Part shown: positions 5,556 through 6,683 of the stretch, piece by piece
How positions within the stretch are numbered: the first letter of the stretch is position 1
Layout: every line of letters begins with the position of its first letter
Source: Clostridia bacterium
GTDB lineage: Bacteria > Bacillota > Clostridia > Lachnospirales > CAG-274
Assembly (NCBI GenBank): GCA_030536675.1
Contig: JAUNPM010000090.1
Span: forward strand, 1-6,683
Length of the DNA: 6,683 nucleotides
Direction: 5' to 3'
Notes under the pieces: generated by a model
What the model saw: only the letters and a program-made list of their open reading frames with translations
Database searches by the model: none
Told to the model about the DNA's origin: nothing
Made by a program: the position numbers and the translations under genes

Positions 5556-6683
5556 ATGGACTTTATTAAAAGTAAAGACTTAAAGTATGAATATACCAGA
5601 TTTAATGATGAAACAAATAAAAAAGAATCCATAGAAGCCTTAAAAGGCGTAGATATAACGATCAAAAAAGGTGAGTTTGTATCCCTGCTTGGGCGCAACG
5701 GTTCAGGCAAATCCACATTTGCCAAACTTGTAAACGGTCTTAATATGCTTACGGGCGGAACTCTTTTTGTTAAAGGCTATGATGCCTCAAAGGAAGAAAA
5801 TATATGGGATATAAGAAAAAGTGTAGGTATGGTTTTCCAAAATCCCGATAATCAGATAATCGCAACCGTTGTTGAAGAAGATGTTGCTTTTGGTCCCGAA
5901 AATATAGGTATGCCCCCAAAAGAGATCATTAAAAACGTAGACACGGCTTTAAGAGCAGTAAGTATGGAGGAATTTAGAAAGGCGGCTCCCGCATATCTTT
6001 CAGGCGGTCAAAAACAGAGAGTGGCAATAGCCGGAATACTTGCTATGAAGCCCGAATGTATTATTCTTGATGAACCTACTGCTATGCTTGATCCTTTAGG
6101 CAGAAAAGAAGTAATGGAAACAATAACAAGGCTTAACAAAGAGGAAGGCATAACTATTGTGCTCATTACTCACTATATGGAGGAGGCGGCTCTTTCCGAA
6201 AGAATAATTGTAATAAACGACGGTGAAGTTGCGGCTATGGGAACGCCAAGAGAAATATTTAAAAATGTTGATAATATGAAAAAGCTCTATCTTGACGTAC
6301 CACAGGTTACAGAGCTTTCTCACTTAATACACAATGAAATAAAAGATTTTCCAAATGATGTACTGACAATAGATGAATTTGTGGAAAAAGCCTCAGAAAA
6401 AGGCTTTAACAAAGACTTTATTTATAACAAAAAGGAAATTATTAATGTAATTCACAGTGAACCAATACTTGAAGTAAAAAATCTAACTCATATTTACGGT
6501 GAGGAAACAGCCTTTGAAAAGGTCGCCCTAAAAAATGTAAATTTAACAATAAACAAAGGTGAATTTATAGGACTTATAGGTCATACAGGTTCAGGCAAAT
6601 CCACTCTTATTCAGCACCTTAACGGACTTGTTAAAGGCAATGAAGGCAGCGTATATTTTAAAGGCGAGGATATAAATTCCGAC
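5556..6683 (+). CDS. Fused energy-coupling factor ATPase EcfA1-EcfA2, 3' partial
   Basis: The frame is open for 376 codons to the window edge. Residues 1-290 are a complete EcfA1-type (CbiO-like) ABC ATPase: Walker A GRNGSGKST (46-54), Q-loop Q95 in VFQNPDNQ, signature LSGGQ (148-152), Walker B IIILDEP-type (169-174), switch histidine H206, and the EcfA1-like C-terminal stretch LDVPQVTEL (246-254) to about 290. Without a stop, residues 302-376 begin a second ATPase with EcfA2 character: YGEETAFEKVALKN (314-327) and Walker A GHTGSGKST (342-350) followed by LIQHLNGL. In ECF importers EcfA1 and EcfA2 are usually separate proteins forming a heterodimer on EcfT. The ribosome binding site GAGGA (5545-5549) is 6 nt before the ATG. 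The rest of domain two, and probably ecfT, lie beyond the window. Substrate is set by S components not seen here. Specialised CbiO or YkoD-type fusions are the alternative, but the two signature sets favour EcfA1 plus EcfA2. Confidence 0.9.
   Translation, partial: MDFIKSKDLKYEYTRFNDETNKKESIEALKGVDITIKKGEFVSLLGRNGSGKSTFAKLVNGLNMLTGGTLFVKGYDASKEENIWDIRKSVGMVFQNPDNQIIATVVEEDVAFGPENIGMPPKEIIKNVDTALRAVSMEEFRKAAPAYLSGGQKQRVAIAGILAMKPECIILDEPTAMLDPLGRKEVMETITRLNKEEGITIVLITHYMEEAALSERIIVINDGEVAAMGTPREIFKNVDNMKKLYLDVPQVTELSHLIHNEIKDFPNDVLTIDEFVEKASEKGFNKDFIYNKKEIINVIHSEPILEVKNLTHIYGEETAFEKVALKNVNLTINKGEFIGLIGHTGSGKSTLIQHLNGLVKGNEGSVYFKGEDINSD

Noticed and set aside
5534..6323. Antisense open frames across the EcfA gene (5534-5725 and 6096-6323)
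   Set aside because: They overlap conserved ABC-ATPase motifs on the plus strand and show no features of their own.

Overview
The window looks like an ordinary stretch of chromosome from a low-GC, Gram-positive, probably anaerobic Firmicute of the Clostridia. The reasons are AT-rich DNA with AGA-dominated arginine codons, strong GGAGG-like ribosome binding sites, consensus TTGACA/TATAAT promoters, a Rex redox repressor, a stalk-domain (copper amine oxidase N-terminal-like) secreted protein and an ECF transporter ATPase. I cannot name genus or species. I see no phage genes, intact insertion sequence, CRISPR array, tRNA or rRNA.

Layout. (1) 17-2034, plus strand: a membrane-anchored TPR protein, possibly continuing off the left edge, then 20 bp later a secreted stalk-domain protein with a long helical C-terminus of unknown function. 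(2) 2035-2218: a convergent intergenic region holding a long hairpin, probably a bidirectional terminator. (3) 2219-2863, minus strand: the NADH-sensing repressor rex with its own perfect TTGACA-17-TATAAT promoter. (4) 2864-3117: a divergent control region in which the cysK promoter is overlaid by a perfect 20-bp dyad operator and flanked by a second, widely spaced inverted repeat. (5) 3118-5390, plus strand: cysK and an O-acetylhomoserine sulfhydrylase gene 35 bp apart, closed by a clear intrinsic terminator. (6) 5443-6683: a separate promoter driving a gene that starts as EcfA1 and runs in frame into EcfA2; it is cut by the right edge.

How the genes work together. cysK and the metY-type gene form a two-gene sulfide-assimilation operon: one enzyme makes cysteine from O-acetylserine, the other homocysteine from O-acetylhomoserine. 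Their shared promoter has the geometry of a repressor-controlled sulfur-supply operon, but the regulator is not encoded here. Rex reports the NADH/NAD+ ratio; I found no convincing Rex operator in the window. The ECF ATPase would power uptake of vitamins or metals through an EcfT protein and S components encoded elsewhere.

I did not find a wholly new system. The points most worth a second look are the EcfA1-EcfA2 fusion, the double inverted-repeat architecture at the cysK promoter, and the hairpin at 2085-2138, whose two imperfect pairs become G-U wobbles only in the rex-strand RNA.
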